NCBI RefSeq assembly: GCF_002807665.1
Contig: NZ_PEAY01000002.1
Coordinates: 124,001-188,000 of the forward strand
Length of the DNA: 64,000 nucleotides
Source: Neoalteromonas facilis
Lineage (GTDB): Bacteria > Pseudomonadota > Gammaproteobacteria > Enterobacterales > Alteromonadaceae
Reading direction: 5' to 3'
In this document: one piece after another, positions 1-9,087 of the stretch
Numbering within the stretch: the first letter of the stretch is position 1
Layout: each line of letters starts with the position of its first letter
Notes under the pieces: model-generated
Seen by the model: the letters and a program-made list of their open reading frames with translations, nothing else
Told to the model about the DNA's origin: nothing
Database searches by the model: none
Program-made: the position numbers and the translations under genes

Positions 1-644
1 TTAGTTGGTTGGGAACGCAGTTGCTGAGTTGCTGCAATAGCGCTATCGCTAAGTGCTGGTCTTGACGTAGGCGTTGAAGTGCGCGTTGAGCTTGTTGTTG
101 CGCTTTGACTCCGCTTTTTATTAGCCTCATCAAAATCGACACCGTCTAGCATCAATGTTTCGTTGCGTGCACCGTTGCGAATGATGACACGATCGGCAAA
201 TACTTCTTGCAATGAAGCATTGGTACCTTCAATTTTTTCACCGATGCCGTACGTTTGTTGCGCATTCCGATAAGCAATGATGGCTGCTCCGGCATCTTGT
301 TCTGTGGTCGCAACCACACCGGTAAGTACAAGGTTCAATTTGGTTTCAGGCGCATCAGTCACAGTTTGCGTGGGTTGTTGTACTTCTACCTGAGGGTTAA
401 AACGACCAAACAGTTGTAAATTTTTAATTCGACTCAGGTTTACACGAGCTGAGGCTGTTGAGCCTGTCGCAGTTACTACGGCAGGTTGAGTCGCAGAGTT
501 TATCGATTCAGGCGTGGGTATTACTCGCCAAATCAACTGCGCTAGGAAGGCCAGCAAATAAAGGGCTAACAAACACACGACGACGAATCGTATGGATGAT
601 TGTCGCTGCTGAATAAGATGTGTGGCTGATTGCAAAGTCGGCAT
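1..644 (-). CDS. gspC: Type II secretion system protein GspC (partial, 3' end beyond window)
   Basis: Inner-membrane component of the type II secretion system that connects the inner-membrane platform with the GspD secretin. Translating the minus strand from an ATG at 644 gives an open frame to the window edge (about 214 residues). There is a short cytoplasmic N-terminus, one membrane helix near residues 20-40 (VVCLLALYLLAFLAQLIW), a Ser/Thr-rich linker, then a homology-region-like domain (KNLQLFGRF, later LVLTGVVATTEQDAGAAIIA and YGIGEKIEG). This is the order seen in GspC. The usual C-terminal PDZ domain would lie outside the window. Divergent from hslR, as in Shewanella and relatives. A GspC-like pilus-assembly PilP protein is less likely because of the LFGRF and LTGVVA motifs. 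Confidence 0.88.
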   Translation of the reverse strand, partial: MPTLQSATHLIQQRQSSIRFVVVCLLALYLLAFLAQLIWRVIPTPESINSATQPAVVTATGSTASARVNLSRIKNLQLFGRFNPQVEVQQPTQTVTDAPETKLNLVLTGVVATTEQDAGAAIIAYRNAQQTYGIGEKIEGTNASLQEVFADRVIIRNGARNETLMLDGVDFDEANKKRSQSATTSSTRTSTPTSRPALSDSAIAATQQLRSQPT

Positions 645-741
645 TTGATATTATTTTTATACGGTTGATTCGACACTCATATTAGAGAGCAAAGTGGCTG
701 TTCAGTAGGCGCTAGTGCTTTGTTCTATTCTTGAGTAATTA

Positions 742-775
742 GTAACGCCCCCCATAATAGCCTAGTCTGCGTTAC
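742..775. repeat. Inverted repeat in gspC/hslR intergenic region
   Basis: A 7-bp inverted repeat, GTAACGC (742-748) and GCGTTAC (769-775), with a 20-bp spacer lies in the divergent region between gspC and hslR. It could be an operator or a weak hairpin. I see no other evidence of function. Confidence 0.25.
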
Positions 776-838
776 GGTCACAACTCTAATGCGAGGGTAT
801 GAAACATTTATGACGATAATTGAGGCAATTTAGTTCCC

Positions 839-1228
839 ATGATTGATACAATGAGCGCAGTTAGACTGGATAAGTGGCTTTGGGCTGCGCGCTTTTTTAA
901 AACTCGGGCACTGGCCCGAGACGCCGTTCAGGCGGGTAAAGTGCATTACAACGGCCAGCGCAGCAAGCCAGGAAAAGCTGTAGAGCTGGGGGCTATGTTA
1001 CGGATCCCCTGTGGATATGACGTGAAAGAAGTCGAAATCTTAGAAATTTATGACAAGCGACGAGCCGCGCCGTTAGCACAAAAAATGTATCGTGAAACCG
1101 CGCCGAGCATGTTGAAACGTCAACAAAATGCGGAAGCGAGAAAAGCGCAGGCATTTCACAATCCGCATCCCGATCAGCGTCCGGACAAAAAACAGCGCAG
1201 AGAACTTATCCGCATTAAACATCAATAA
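839..1228 (+). CDS. hslR: Heat-shock protein 15, ribosome-associated S4-domain protein
   Basis: Hsp15 binds 50S subunits that carry a stranded nascent chain and helps recycle them after heat stress. The 129-residue product has an S4 RNA-binding domain at about residues 8-65 (RLDKWLWAARFFKTRALA, then VHYNGQRSKPGK) and a basic, Lys/Arg/Gln-rich tail, as in E. coli HslR. The ATG at 839 is used. A second ATG at 851 (MSAVRLDKW) matches the family N-terminus equally well, so the start is uncertain by four residues. It is followed 39 bp later by hslO, the usual partner. Confidence 0.93.
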   Translation: MIDTMSAVRLDKWLWAARFFKTRALARDAVQAGKVHYNGQRSKPGKAVELGAMLRIPCGYDVKEVEILEIYDKRRAAPLAQKMYRETAPSMLKRQQNAEARKAQAFHNPHPDQRPDKKQRRELIRIKHQ

Positions 1229-1267
1229 ATTTTAAGTCGTCTACAACACGACTGAACTGGAAGTTTT

Positions 1268-2167
1268 ATGAACAACGATCAATTACAACGTTATATTTTT
1301 CCCGACGCCAGTGTACGAGGCGAACTGGTCCAGCTTGAGAAAAGCTATGCTGATTTACTCGCGTCTCACGCCTATCCAGATGCCATAAAAAGACTTTTAG
1401 GTGAAATGTTAAGCGCGGCCACATTGTTAACGGCGACATTGAAGTTTAAAGGTGAGATCAGTTTACAAATTCAATCTGAAGGCTTGGTGAAGTATGCAGT
1501 GGTTGATGCTACGCATCAGCAACAAGTGCGCGGAATTGCACGTTGGGACGAGAGCGTAGAACAATGGCCTGAGCGTTTTCAGGAACTATTTACCAAGGGT
1601 GTCATGGCGATCACGATAACGCCGGAAAAAGGCGAGCGTTATCAAGGTTTGGTTGGATTGGATCAAGATTCTCTGGCGGAATGTATTCAAGGCTATTTTA
1701 TTCAATCTGAGCAGTTACCGACGCGAGTTGTTTTATTTACTGATACAGCCAAAGACAATGTGAAAGCCGCGGGTATGTTACTGCAAGTATTACCGCAAAG
1801 CAGTGATGCTACCAATGTTCTCGATCACGCGGAGTTTAACGACCTTGCTGTGTTAACCGATACCATGACGAGTGAGGAGATCCTCTCGCTAGATGCCCGC
1901 ACCTTGCTGCATAGGCTGTATCATGAATACGATGTGGAATTATATGCGCCGCACCCTGTTACATTTAGCTGTACGTGCTCTAAAGAACGCAGTGCACAAG
2001 CACTGAAGAATATTGAAAAAGCGGAACTCCTTTCAATCATCGAAGAGCAAGGCGTTATCACGATGGATTGTCAGTATTGTCATGCTAAGTACGAATTTGA
2101 CAGTATGGATGTAGAAAGCATCCATGCGGGTTTCGCCAATGTTCCCCCGCAAAGCAATACTCAATAA
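1268..2167 (+). CDS. hslO: Redox-regulated chaperone Hsp33
   Basis: Cytosolic holdase that is activated by oxidation and protects proteins under combined oxidative and heat stress. The 299-residue length is normal. The C-terminal zinc redox switch is intact, with C235 and C237 (CTC) and C268 and C271 (CQYC) separated by 30 residues. The N-terminal part shows the family start (LQRYIFPDASVRGELV). It lies downstream of hslR, and its TAA overlaps by one base the ATG of the next gene, so translation is probably coupled. Confidence 0.96.
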   Translation: MNNDQLQRYIFPDASVRGELVQLEKSYADLLASHAYPDAIKRLLGEMLSAATLLTATLKFKGEISLQIQSEGLVKYAVVDATHQQQVRGIARWDESVEQWPERFQELFTKGVMAITITPEKGERYQGLVGLDQDSLAECIQGYFIQSEQLPTRVVLFTDTAKDNVKAAGMLLQVLPQSSDATNVLDHAEFNDLAVLTDTMTSEEILSLDARTLLHRLYHEYDVELYAPHPVTFSCTCSKERSAQALKNIEKAELLSIIEEQGVITMDCQYCHAKYEFDSMDVESIHAGFANVPPQSNTQ

Positions 2168-2760
2168 TGAATAAGAGCCAAGGACCCGTTTATCGGGTCC
2201 TCGTTGCGTCTGACATTTTTGGAGCCACCAAAGCGTTCGACGAACTCGCGCACCAGATTGCCCAAGATCCAATCATCCTGTCGCCCTATACGGATTTACC
2301 GCTAGAGTTCAAAAACGAAGCTGAGGCGTATGAGTATTTTTGCCAGCATACTTCAGTGAATGAATATGCGATGAAAATTTACAATCAAATCAGCGCGTTT
2401 AAGGGCGTTTTGGTCGTGATAGGTTTCAGTGTGGGCGCGTCTGCACTGTGGAAATGTCTAAGTGAACACGCTGATTCGCCGGTATTAGCTTTTTATGGTT
2501 TTTACGGCAGCCAGATTAGACACATGCTGCCTGCCACGCCTACAGTGCCAACTTATTGGTATTCTGCTCGTCAGGAAAATCACTTTAACGTCAGTGAAAT
2601 CAACACTCAACTAGACCAGGTTGAACATGTAGAGGTAGATGTTACACCTTATCTGCATGGTTTTATGAATCGTCATTCACAGCACTTTGACGCAATAGGG
2701 TATGCCCATTACCTCAAGCAAATACGAGCATCAATGAATACAAGCTTGGTATGTAATTAA
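2167..2760 (+). CDS. Dienelactone-hydrolase-like alpha/beta hydrolase
   Basis: A small cytosolic alpha/beta-hydrolase of 197 residues. A nucleophile elbow GFSVGAS (about residues 81-87) and a late His in HGFMN (about 168) are visible. The N-terminus YRVLVASDIFG resembles dienelactone hydrolases. No signal peptide. The start overlaps the hslO stop (TAATG), so it is the third gene of the hslR-hslO unit. The substrate is unknown. The family assignment rests on the elbow and overall layout. Confidence 0.7.
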   Translation: MNKSQGPVYRVLVASDIFGATKAFDELAHQIAQDPIILSPYTDLPLEFKNEAEAYEYFCQHTSVNEYAMKIYNQISAFKGVLVVIGFSVGASALWKCLSEHADSPVLAFYGFYGSQIRHMLPATPTVPTYWYSARQENHFNVSEINTQLDQVEHVEVDVTPYLHGFMNRHSQHFDAIGYAHYLKQIRASMNTSLVCN

Positions 2761-3002
2761 ATTACAGAAATGTTGAAATTTTCTGTGCGCCTTTACAGTT
2801 TTTTAGTGTTTATACCTGATAAAAGCCCCAAAATTGAATAGCTATTTACATATGATGAATAGTGAGTATGGCTTATGTTTATTAGCCGTTGCTTGGATTT
2901 GACGATATGCTTGCAAGGTGCGGCAAAGCGCTGTATTGTCGCCGCCGGAAAGTGCGGCTAGCTGTAAGTCGCTCTGAAAGATTTCATTTAATGGGGCTAC
3001 AA

Positions 3003-4589
3003 ATGAACGCTGCAATTGAACCTGCTAAGCTATCGAGCGAGGCTGTAAACGTCGAAAACACGACCATCCATAACAATTTAAATCCTGCTGAATTAATTGA
3101 GCACGCGATTCGCCGTGGCGAAGGTCGATTAGCAGACAATGGTGCTTTGGTTGTTGAAACCGGTGAGCGTACTGGTCGTTCTCCTGCAGATCGTTTCATT
3201 GTTAAAGAGCCAACAACTGAAGCTGAAATTGAATGGGGCAAGGTTAATCGCCCGTTCGAAGCTGATGCATTTGATGCGCTGTGGGATAGAGTAGAATCCT
3301 TCATCAACGAGCGCGAACATTTTGAATCATTGTTACAAGTGGGTGCCTGCGAAACATTCGGTATTCCGGTTAATGTTCGTACTGAAACTGCATGGCAGCA
3401 TTTGTTTGCGCGCAACATGTTTATCCCGTCACAAGATGCGTACAACAATGATCGTCCAGTGTGGCAGATCCTAAACTGTCCTGGTTTTGTTTGTGACCCA
3501 GCGCGTGATCAAACCAATAGTGATGGTGTTGTCATTTTGAACTTCGCTCAGCGTAAAGTACTAATCGCTGGTATGCGCTATGCGGGTGAAATGAAAAAAG
3601 CGATGTTCTCTGTGCAGAATTTCTTATTGCCTGCCGGTGAAGTATTGCCGATGCACTGCTCTGCAAATGTGGGCGAAGAAGGTGATGTTACGCTTTTCTT
3701 TGGCCTATCAGGTACGGGCAAAACCACATTGTCAGCTGATCCCAAACGCTTTTTGATTGGTGACGATGAGCACGGGTGGGGCGTAGGCCGCGTATTTAAC
3801 TTTGAAGGCGGCTGCTATGCTAAGTGCATCAACTTGTCGCAAAAGAACGAACCGGTTATTTGGGATGCAATAAAGTACGGCAGCATCCTAGAAAATGTCG
3901 TACTTGATGAAAACCGTAAACCTGATTATGACGATGTATCGTTGACTCAGAATTCTCGTGCAGCATACCCGTTATCGCATATCAAAAAGCGCATTGAAGC
4001 GAACCGTGCGGGTGAGCCGCGCGCTATCGTATTCTTAACCTGTGATGTTAGTGGCGTTTTACCACCGGTTTCTATGCTTGATGAGCAAGCAGCAGCGTAT
4101 CACTTCCTAAGTGGCTACACGGCTAAAGTGGGTTCAACCGAAATTGGCTCAACGGCTGACATCGAATCTACCTTTTCAACCTGCTTCGGTGCACCATTCT
4201 TCCCACGTCCAGCACGTGTTTATGCAGAGCTTTTGATTAAGCGCATTCGTGAGTTTGGTACCAAAGTTTACTTAGTTAACACCGGTTGGACTGGTGGCCC
4301 TTATGGTCAAGGTGAGCGTTTCAGCATTCCAACAACGCGTGCAATTGTTGATGCGATCGTAAACGATACATTAGACATTGCTGATACAACCTTAATTGAA
4401 GGGTTAAATTTGCGTGTGCCTAACCAAATCGAAGGTGTAGCATCAGAGCTGCTTGTACCTAAGAAAACGTGGAAAGACCAAGATGCTTATGACGTATACA
4501 TGAATAAGCTAATTGGTGAATTTAACGCGAATTTTGCCAAGTACGATGTGGATCAGGCTATTGTGAATGCGGGTCCAGTAAAAGCCTAA
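3003..4589 (+). CDS. pckA: Phosphoenolpyruvate carboxykinase (ATP)
   Basis: Converts oxaloacetate and ATP to PEP, CO2 and ADP, the entry step of gluconeogenesis. The P-loop [11 protein letters not shown] lies near residues 234-244, followed by the metal-binding IGDDEHGWG and the [10 protein letters not shown] substrate segment near residue 57. The ATG at 3003 (GGGG six bases upstream) gives 528 residues, the usual size. An open frame continues upstream to a TTG at 2889, but that extension (rich in Arg and Cys) has no family counterpart and was rejected. About 240 bp of non-coding leader precede it and a strong terminator follows. Monocistronic. Confidence 0.97.
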   Translation: MNAAIEPAKLSSEAVNVENTTIHNNLNPAELIEHAIRRGEGRLADNGALVVETGERTGRSPADRFIVKEPTTEAEIEWGKVNRPFEADAFDALWDRVESFINEREHFESLLQVGACETFGIPVNVRTETAWQHLFARNMFIPSQDAYNNDRPVWQILNCPGFVCDPARDQTNSDGVVILNFAQRKVLIAGMRYAGEMKKAMFSVQNFLLPAGEVLPMHCSANVGEEGDVTLFFGLSGTGKTTLSADPKRFLIGDDEHGWGVGRVFNFEGGCYAKCINLSQKNEPVIWDAIKYGSILENVVLDENRKPDYDDVSLTQNSRAAYPLSHIKKRIEANRAGEPRAIVFLTCDVSGVLPPVSMLDEQAAAYHFLSGYTAKVGSTEIGSTADIESTFSTCFGAPFFPRPARVYAELLIKRIREFGTKVYLVNTGWTGGPYGQGERFSIPTTRAIVDAIVNDTLDIADTTLIEGLNLRVPNQIEGVASELLVPKKTWKDQDAYDVYMNKLIGEFNANFAKYDVDQAIVNAGPVKA

Positions 4590-4610
4590 TTTCATCGCTC
4601 AAGTTTAAGA

Positions 4611-4643
4611 GCCCGAACACAAAGTATGTGTTCGGGTTTTTTT
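4611..4643 (+). terminator. Rho-independent terminator of pckA
   Basis: Perfect 9-bp stem CCCGAACAC / GTGTTCGGG (4612-4620 and 4628-4636) with a 7-base loop, followed by a run of eight T. It starts 22 bases after the pckA stop. Confidence 0.95.
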
Positions 4644-4750
4644 ATGTCTCAAATGTATTCGCCACCTTTGTGGAGCATCGGCAGCCAAACGAGAGTGTAC
4701 TAAAAGGTTTGGGAACGAAAATTTGAGCGCTAATACTGTTGTGTTGCAAC

Positions 4751-4770
4751 AAAAAAGCTCTTGCTAAGAG
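4751..4770 (-). terminator. Probable terminator of the HD-GYP gene
   Basis: On the minus strand, CTCTT-AGC-AAGAG is followed by C and six T, just after the stop at 4776. The stem is only 5 bp, so the call is moderate. Confidence 0.5.
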
Positions 4771-4775
4771 AACAA

Positions 4776-6002
4776 CTAAATCGCGATTTTATTCTCGAAG
4801 AAGTTTTTGAAATCAATCTTGTATTCAGAGGCCAACACAGCTTTTTCGACATTTAAGCGATAATTAATTTTCGCTAAATCAATATCTTTCGGGGCTAAAT
4901 AGTGTTTGCCGCGCAGCGAGTAAAACACTTTTACGATAGGTTTAAGTGGCGCGTCTTCATTGTGCTTAACGACCATTGCAATGGTTTCATCTGTGAGTTT
5001 AACCAAACTTCCTACTGGGTAAATACCGATACATTTAATAAATTTCTGCACCAGTTCACGGTCATATTTATCCGGTGTGTCCTTCAATAAAATCTGCAGT
5101 GCTTTTTGACTTGGCATACCCGCTTTGTAGCAACGATCAGCGGTTAATGCATCATATACATCGACTATTGAAATCATGCGTCCGTAAAAGCTGATTTCAT
5201 CGTCACGCGATCCCTCTGGATAACCGTATCCATCAAGACGTTCGTGGTGCTCACTCACGGTGCGGATCATTCGCGCAGGGATTTCCATTTCCTCTAAGGC
5301 TTCAATACCAAAGACAACGTGGTCGCGCATGATATTCATTTCTTGGTCGGTCAGCCTACCGGGCTTGTGCAAAATGCTGTCGGGGATACGTATTTTCCCG
5401 ATATCGTGAAGAAAGCCGGACAATGCGAGCTCTTGCACTTCTTCATCTTTCAATCCGATATATTTGGCAAAATTAGCCAGTAAGATGGCAACGTTAAGAG
5501 AGTGCTCTAGCAGGTAATCGTCTTTTTCGCGGATTTTAGTCAAACACAACAGTGCATTGGGATTTCGGTCTATGGAGCCGACCAAGCTTTGGGTAAATTC
5601 CTCTGGCACAGAAATGTCCGTTGGAAGCCCTTTTGCAACCGAGTTAAGCAGCAACTTCTGGACGGATTTACCTTTCTTGTGCAGCTTATTGGCAACGCCA
5701 ACTTCCTGATCGAAACTAACGCTACGCGTTTTTTTCTCTTTCTCCGAGCTAGGGGGCGGGGCTTCTTCTACTTCAGGCGTTTCCTCGGGGGCGTCTTCCG
5801 CCTCATCAGGCACGAATTGTTTAGATGGATCAATAATGACAGCAGTAACGCCTCTTTTCTTCAGCGATACTACGATGGCTTTGTTGGTAACTTTACCTCT
5901 ACTGGCGACTTGCAGGTTGCCGGATTGCTCTGCGATGCTATCAACAAACATACCGGGCTTGAGTTCGCTAATGGGTATTTTAGTAAGCGCTTCGTCTGAC
6001 AT
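4776..6002 (-). CDS. HD-GYP domain protein, probable cyclic-di-GMP phosphodiesterase
   Basis: Probably hydrolyses the second messenger c-di-GMP and so influences motility or biofilm switching. Residues 1-65 match the DUF3391 domain (ISELKPGMFVDSI), followed by an acidic Pro/Glu linker (about 65-95). The HD-GYP domain spans about 140-320 with H167, H199-D200 (FLHDIGK), H228, H252-H253 and GYGYP (258-262), so the metal ligands and GYP signature are complete. No membrane segment and no receiver domain, so the input signal is unclear. Length 408 residues is normal. No good ribosome site is visible before the ATG. Confidence 0.9.
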   Translation of the reverse strand: MSDEALTKIPISELKPGMFVDSIAEQSGNLQVASRGKVTNKAIVVSLKKRGVTAVIIDPSKQFVPDEAEDAPEETPEVEEAPPPSSEKEKKTRSVSFDQEVGVANKLHKKGKSVQKLLLNSVAKGLPTDISVPEEFTQSLVGSIDRNPNALLCLTKIREKDDYLLEHSLNVAILLANFAKYIGLKDEEVQELALSGFLHDIGKIRIPDSILHKPGRLTDQEMNIMRDHVVFGIEALEEMEIPARMIRTVSEHHERLDGYGYPEGSRDDEISFYGRMISIVDVYDALTADRCYKAGMPSQKALQILLKDTPDKYDRELVQKFIKCIGIYPVGSLVKLTDETIAMVVKHNEDAPLKPIVKVFYSLRGKHYLAPKDIDLAKINYRLNVEKAVLASEYKIDFKNFFENKIAI

Positions 6003-6089
6003 TGGGGATTACAATAAACACGATAATATGAAGTTAAATGAATCTGCTGCTATTAACAAGTTGTTAGCACAAAAAGAAGTACAAAACGC

Positions 6090-6431
6090 TTAAAAATCGA
6101 GTTCAAACAGCAGAGTAGCCGCACTGGGATGCCATTGGAACTCCTGTAAGCTTACCTTCATGTTATTGACAAACACGCCATCGGCAAGCAGTAAATCTCG
6201 TTGACGTTTGGCCATTTCACTTTCCCGTTCAAATGCAATGCGTCCATCGCTGCGCAGGATCCTAAACCAAGGCAACTCCATTTCACATGGCGCTGAGCCT
6301 AGTGCTTTAGAGGTAAGCCTGGCGCGCCCAGGTAGTCCTGCCAAGTCAGCAATCTGCCCATAGGACGCTACTTTGCCTTGAGGTACGAGTTGCACAACGC
6401 GCCAAATGCGCCGCATTGATTCTGTTGCCAC
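6090..6431 (-). CDS. Alkyltransferase-like protein (ATL, MGMT-fold)
   Basis: ATLs resemble O6-alkylguanine-DNA alkyltransferase but cannot transfer the alkyl group. They bind O6-alkylguanine and hand it to nucleotide excision repair. The core IWRVVQLVPQGKVASYGQIADLAG is present, and the active-site PCHR motif is replaced by PWFR, with Trp in place of the reactive Cys, which defines the class. The frame is open upstream to 6551 but the family begins near IWRVV. I chose the GTG at 6431 (GGAG nine bases upstream). The ATG at 6416 (MRRIW) is an alternative. About 113 residues, normal size. Confidence 0.87.
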   Translation of the reverse strand: MATESMRRIWRVVQLVPQGKVASYGQIADLAGLPGRARLTSKALGSAPCEMELPWFRILRSDGRIAFERESEMAKRQRDLLLADGVFVNNMKVSLQEFQWHPSAATLLFELDF

Positions 6432-6616
6432 AATGAGAGTCTCCGCAATGATGCGATGGAGTTCGATTTCCAATTCAATGCTGAGTATGCAGCAACAGTG
6501 TAATACTGCGCCACAACGCTGAACGGTTTTTTTGTCCAAACTGTCGCGCAATTTGCGCTCTGGAATGAACTGCTGCCAACCTGAGAGTAGTCATTCTCTG
6601 TTCGCAGCATATTGAT

Positions 6617-7657
6617 TTAAATTGATTTTTCTGTAGCGAGTGAAAACGAGCGCCATCTTGCATAAATAAAACACAGCGAAAGAATTGCAGCTGCAACATA
6701 GCCAATTGTGATTGTGAGTGTGGGGAATTGACTCAACGCCATCATACTCATCGCGAGAATGGCAAAGGCGAGGAGGCTTATTGCGTCAAATTGAGCAAGG
6801 TTAAGCTTGTTCAGTGCTTTGTCTATTTCCATACGAATAGTTTTCCACTTCCACGCGGATATCGAAAACATTAGGCCGATAACGATATACATCATGGCGC
6901 CATCGGTAGGAAAGTTAACAAGCGCATGCATCACAATAGCGGGTAATAGCGAGCCGGTAGAATAAAACAACCAACCAAAGATCAATGCGTTTATAAACAA
7001 AGCACAGATTGTCGCGATATGGTACGCATCCATTTGATGATACTGCGCGTGACTCAAGGTAAACATTAGCGCTGTGGCGATAATAGCAATGCTTGGCGAG
7101 AAGCTATTTTGCAACCTTGCCTGTACGTAACCGCGCCAAAAGACTTCTTCAATGATAGGGATGATGGCAAAGCTACCGACAGCCATTAACGTCCACCATC
7201 CAGCGGTTTTTTCACCCGAAATCAAGGCTTCACGCCAAGGTACGCTGGTGCCGAGATCATATTCGGCGTCAAGCAACCATACGATTTTACTTGGAATATC
7301 ACCGATAGCCCAACCTAACACCCCAATAGCAACCAACCACAACAGCGAATGTTGCTTTCTAGATAAGCCAGACTCTCTTATAAATGGGCGAGAAAACATT
7401 AAACCGCATACGATAATGAGTATGAACCAGCCGGCATATTGCATCATTAAAATGTTGAACAAATCCCAACTGATTTCAAAAAGGTTGGCGTTTGGCTCTA
7501 ATAATGCCATCAACGGATGACCGGTCACGCCGGCGAATTGAAAGAACATCATTGAGAGTACGCTGCCAATGAAAAATACACTTAGCACTTCGGTGAGCGC
7601 TGAAACTTTACCCAAGGTTGTTGGAGCGAATTGTTTGAAAAATTGAGTGTGAGCCAT
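6617..7657 (-). CDS. CPBP family intramembrane glutamic endopeptidase
   Basis: Membrane protein of the CAAX-protease/Abi family, 346 residues with about 8-10 hydrophobic segments. The active-site motifs are present: E170-E171 with R175 (EEVFWRG), H203 in FTLSH, and H244 in MHALVNF. The real substrate is unknown; some bacterial members act in bacteriocin self-immunity or membrane proteolysis. Strong ribosome site AGGAGGT six bases before the ATG. Possibly one unit with the downstream alkyltransferase-like gene, 185 bp away. Confidence 0.87.
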   Translation of the reverse strand: MAHTQFFKQFAPTTLGKVSALTEVLSVFFIGSVLSMMFFQFAGVTGHPLMALLEPNANLFEISWDLFNILMMQYAGWFILIIVCGLMFSRPFIRESGLSRKQHSLLWLVAIGVLGWAIGDIPSKIVWLLDAEYDLGTSVPWREALISGEKTAGWWTLMAVGSFAIIPIIEEVFWRGYVQARLQNSFSPSIAIIATALMFTLSHAQYHQMDAYHIATICALFINALIFGWLFYSTGSLLPAIVMHALVNFPTDGAMMYIVIGLMFSISAWKWKTIRMEIDKALNKLNLAQFDAISLLAFAILAMSMMALSQFPTLTITIGYVAAAILSLCFIYARWRSFSLATEKSI

Positions 7658-7735
7658 CGTTTGACCTCCTGATAAATCTTGAAGTCATCGTATGCAAACG
7701 CGTAAATGCTTTCGTCTGTTTAGGTCGAAATTGAC

Positions 7736-7773
7736 GTAAACAGGTAACGTTCGTTCGAGGTTTACCTGTTTAC
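7736..7773. terminator. Long hairpin over the stop codon of the AraC gene
   Basis: A 12-bp inverted repeat, GTAAACAGGTAA (7736-7747) and TTACCTGTTTAC (7762-7773), overlaps the TAA stop at 7770-7772. There is no T run on either strand. It may protect the mRNA end or terminate weakly. Confidence 0.4.
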
Positions 7774-8927
7774 TGCCCTTTTCTGTAGAGGCTTGGTGTT
7801 GTACCGGTGTGTTTTTTAAAGGCCTTGTTAAATGTCGCTTTGTTATTGAAACCTACCGTCAGCGCAATATCTAAAATAGAGTCTTTGCTGCTGATCAGTT
7901 TCTCTTGCGCCGCTTCAACACGGTGTTGATTGACGTAATCGTAAAAATTGACCTTCAACGTGTCATTTAGATATTCAGATAGCTGATGCGGTGACACCGC
8001 ACATTTAGCAGCCAAACCGCGTAAATCTAAAAAGCGTTCCAGATATATTTTTTCACTTCTCATAGCGTGATTTAATCGTTCTGCGATTTCCCCTTTCAGC
8101 GCTTCATTTAGGTTCGAGCTCGCAGAAACGCTAGCTTTTTCATCATCGTCAGTAGTGCTGAGTAAAGGCTCGTGTGTAGTCGAGCGAGGTGTATGTGCGC
8201 TGCGAAAGATTTCTGGCTGATGAAGCCCATAAAAACCGGTCATAAATATTAATGCTACAAGAATTAAGGACAACACCGAATCTATCTCATTGGGTAACGC
8301 AAACGCATGACTTTGAAATAAGGTCATTAGTAAAAAGAGCGATTCAAAAACTAAGAATCCGACCAGTAGATTCCGTAGCCATATCAGGCTTTTGTTCTCT
8401 AGATCAGAAAACTGTTGTTTGACTCGGTGATTGTGCAAAAGCCATAACCTTAAGCTGTACAGTGTGTACCCAATAAGTACCGCAATTTTAATCAGAGGCA
8501 GCGCGAGAGAGCTTAAAGTGCGATCTGAGTCCTGACCGGCCATGATACCCGCAATTAACTCTTCAGAAGGCAGGCTAAGCATGGGTACAAACAACATCAG
8601 ATTGAGCAGAAAAGGCAAAAAATGCCACAGCTTTTTGAAGCTGAATTGATCTTCTGGCTGGGTGAGTTGTTGAACGTAGAAATAGAGAAAGGGCCCAAAT
8701 AAAAAAACGCTGGTGCTGGCAAGTAGGTACACATGAACCCAAGTTTGCCAGAGGTTTGTGATGGTCAGAAAGTGAGTGGTTAATGCCACCACAAAGGCAG
8801 CAAGCATGGCGGATAAATAACGGTTTGCCGTTACAGGGCCGTTTTGGTGCAGGTTTAACGAAACCATTAGCAGTAAACCCTGAACGATGCCAATAAGAAG
8901 AATGCCGCTGTTCAAATTTAACTGCAT
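7770..8927 (-). CDS. Membrane-anchored AraC family transcriptional regulator
   Basis: The N-terminal half (about residues 1-235) is hydrophobic, with six or seven predicted helices. The C-terminal 100 residues are an AraC DNA-binding domain with two helix-turn-helix units (LAAKCAVSPHQLSEYLN and SILDIALTVGFNNKATFNKAFKKHTGTTP). Such proteins sense a membrane-linked signal and act directly on DNA. The ATG at 8927 (MQLNLNSGIL, AGGA twelve bases upstream) gives 385 residues. A TTG at 8957 is possible. The target is unknown; the neighbouring CPBP protease gene in the same direction is a candidate. Confidence 0.88.
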   Translation of the reverse strand: MQLNLNSGILLIGIVQGLLLMVSLNLHQNGPVTANRYLSAMLAAFVVALTTHFLTITNLWQTWVHVYLLASTSVFLFGPFLYFYVQQLTQPEDQFSFKKLWHFLPFLLNLMLFVPMLSLPSEELIAGIMAGQDSDRTLSSLALPLIKIAVLIGYTLYSLRLWLLHNHRVKQQFSDLENKSLIWLRNLLVGFLVFESLFLLMTLFQSHAFALPNEIDSVLSLILVALIFMTGFYGLHQPEIFRSAHTPRSTTHEPLLSTTDDDEKASVSASSNLNEALKGEIAERLNHAMRSEKIYLERFLDLRGLAAKCAVSPHQLSEYLNDTLKVNFYDYVNQHRVEAAQEKLISSKDSILDIALTVGFNNKATFNKAFKKHTGTTPSLYRKGQ

Positions 8928-9014
8928 GCTGAATGTAATTCCTGCCGTGAGCAACAAGGCATATTATCTACATCACGAGATGAAATTACAGGCAAAAAAT
9001 AGCGATTTATCGAG

Positions 9015-9036
9015 AACAACGATCAAGGTCGTTGTT
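9015..9036. other. Hairpin, 8-bp stem
   Basis: AACAACGA (9015-9022) pairs with TCGTTGTT (9029-9036), and two T follow on the plus strand. It lies between the AraC and lipoprotein genes and could be a weak terminator. Confidence 0.35.
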
Positions 9037-9055
9037 TTGTCTGCAGGGAATGGGT

Positions 9056-9080
9056 GCCAAAGCCCATGAAAGGCTCTGGC
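9056..9080 (-). terminator. Hairpin after the lipoprotein gene
   Basis: GCCAAAGCC (9056-9064) pairs with GGCTCTGGC (9072-9080) with one internal mismatch and a 7-base loop. It starts 8 bp after the stop of the lipoprotein gene. No T run, so termination is only inferred from position. Confidence 0.4.
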
Positions 9081-9087
9081 GACTCGA

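Noticed and set aside
2765-2785. Weak hairpin after the hydrolase at 2760
   Set aside because: Only a 6-bp A/T-rich stem without a proper T run; not listed as a terminator.
2889-3002. In-frame N-terminal extension of pckA from a TTG
   Set aside because: The extension is rich in Arg and Cys, has no counterpart in the family, and the ATG at 3003 has a better ribosome site.
5589-6093. Plus-strand frames opposite the HD-GYP gene
   Set aside because: They mirror the coding strand, lack recognisable domains and have no ribosome site that fits.
6432-6616. Longer start of the alkyltransferase-like gene (to 6551) and small frames up to the CPBP gene
   Set aside because: The added residues are Cys-rich and unlike any ATL protein; the GTG at 6431 with GGAG fits.
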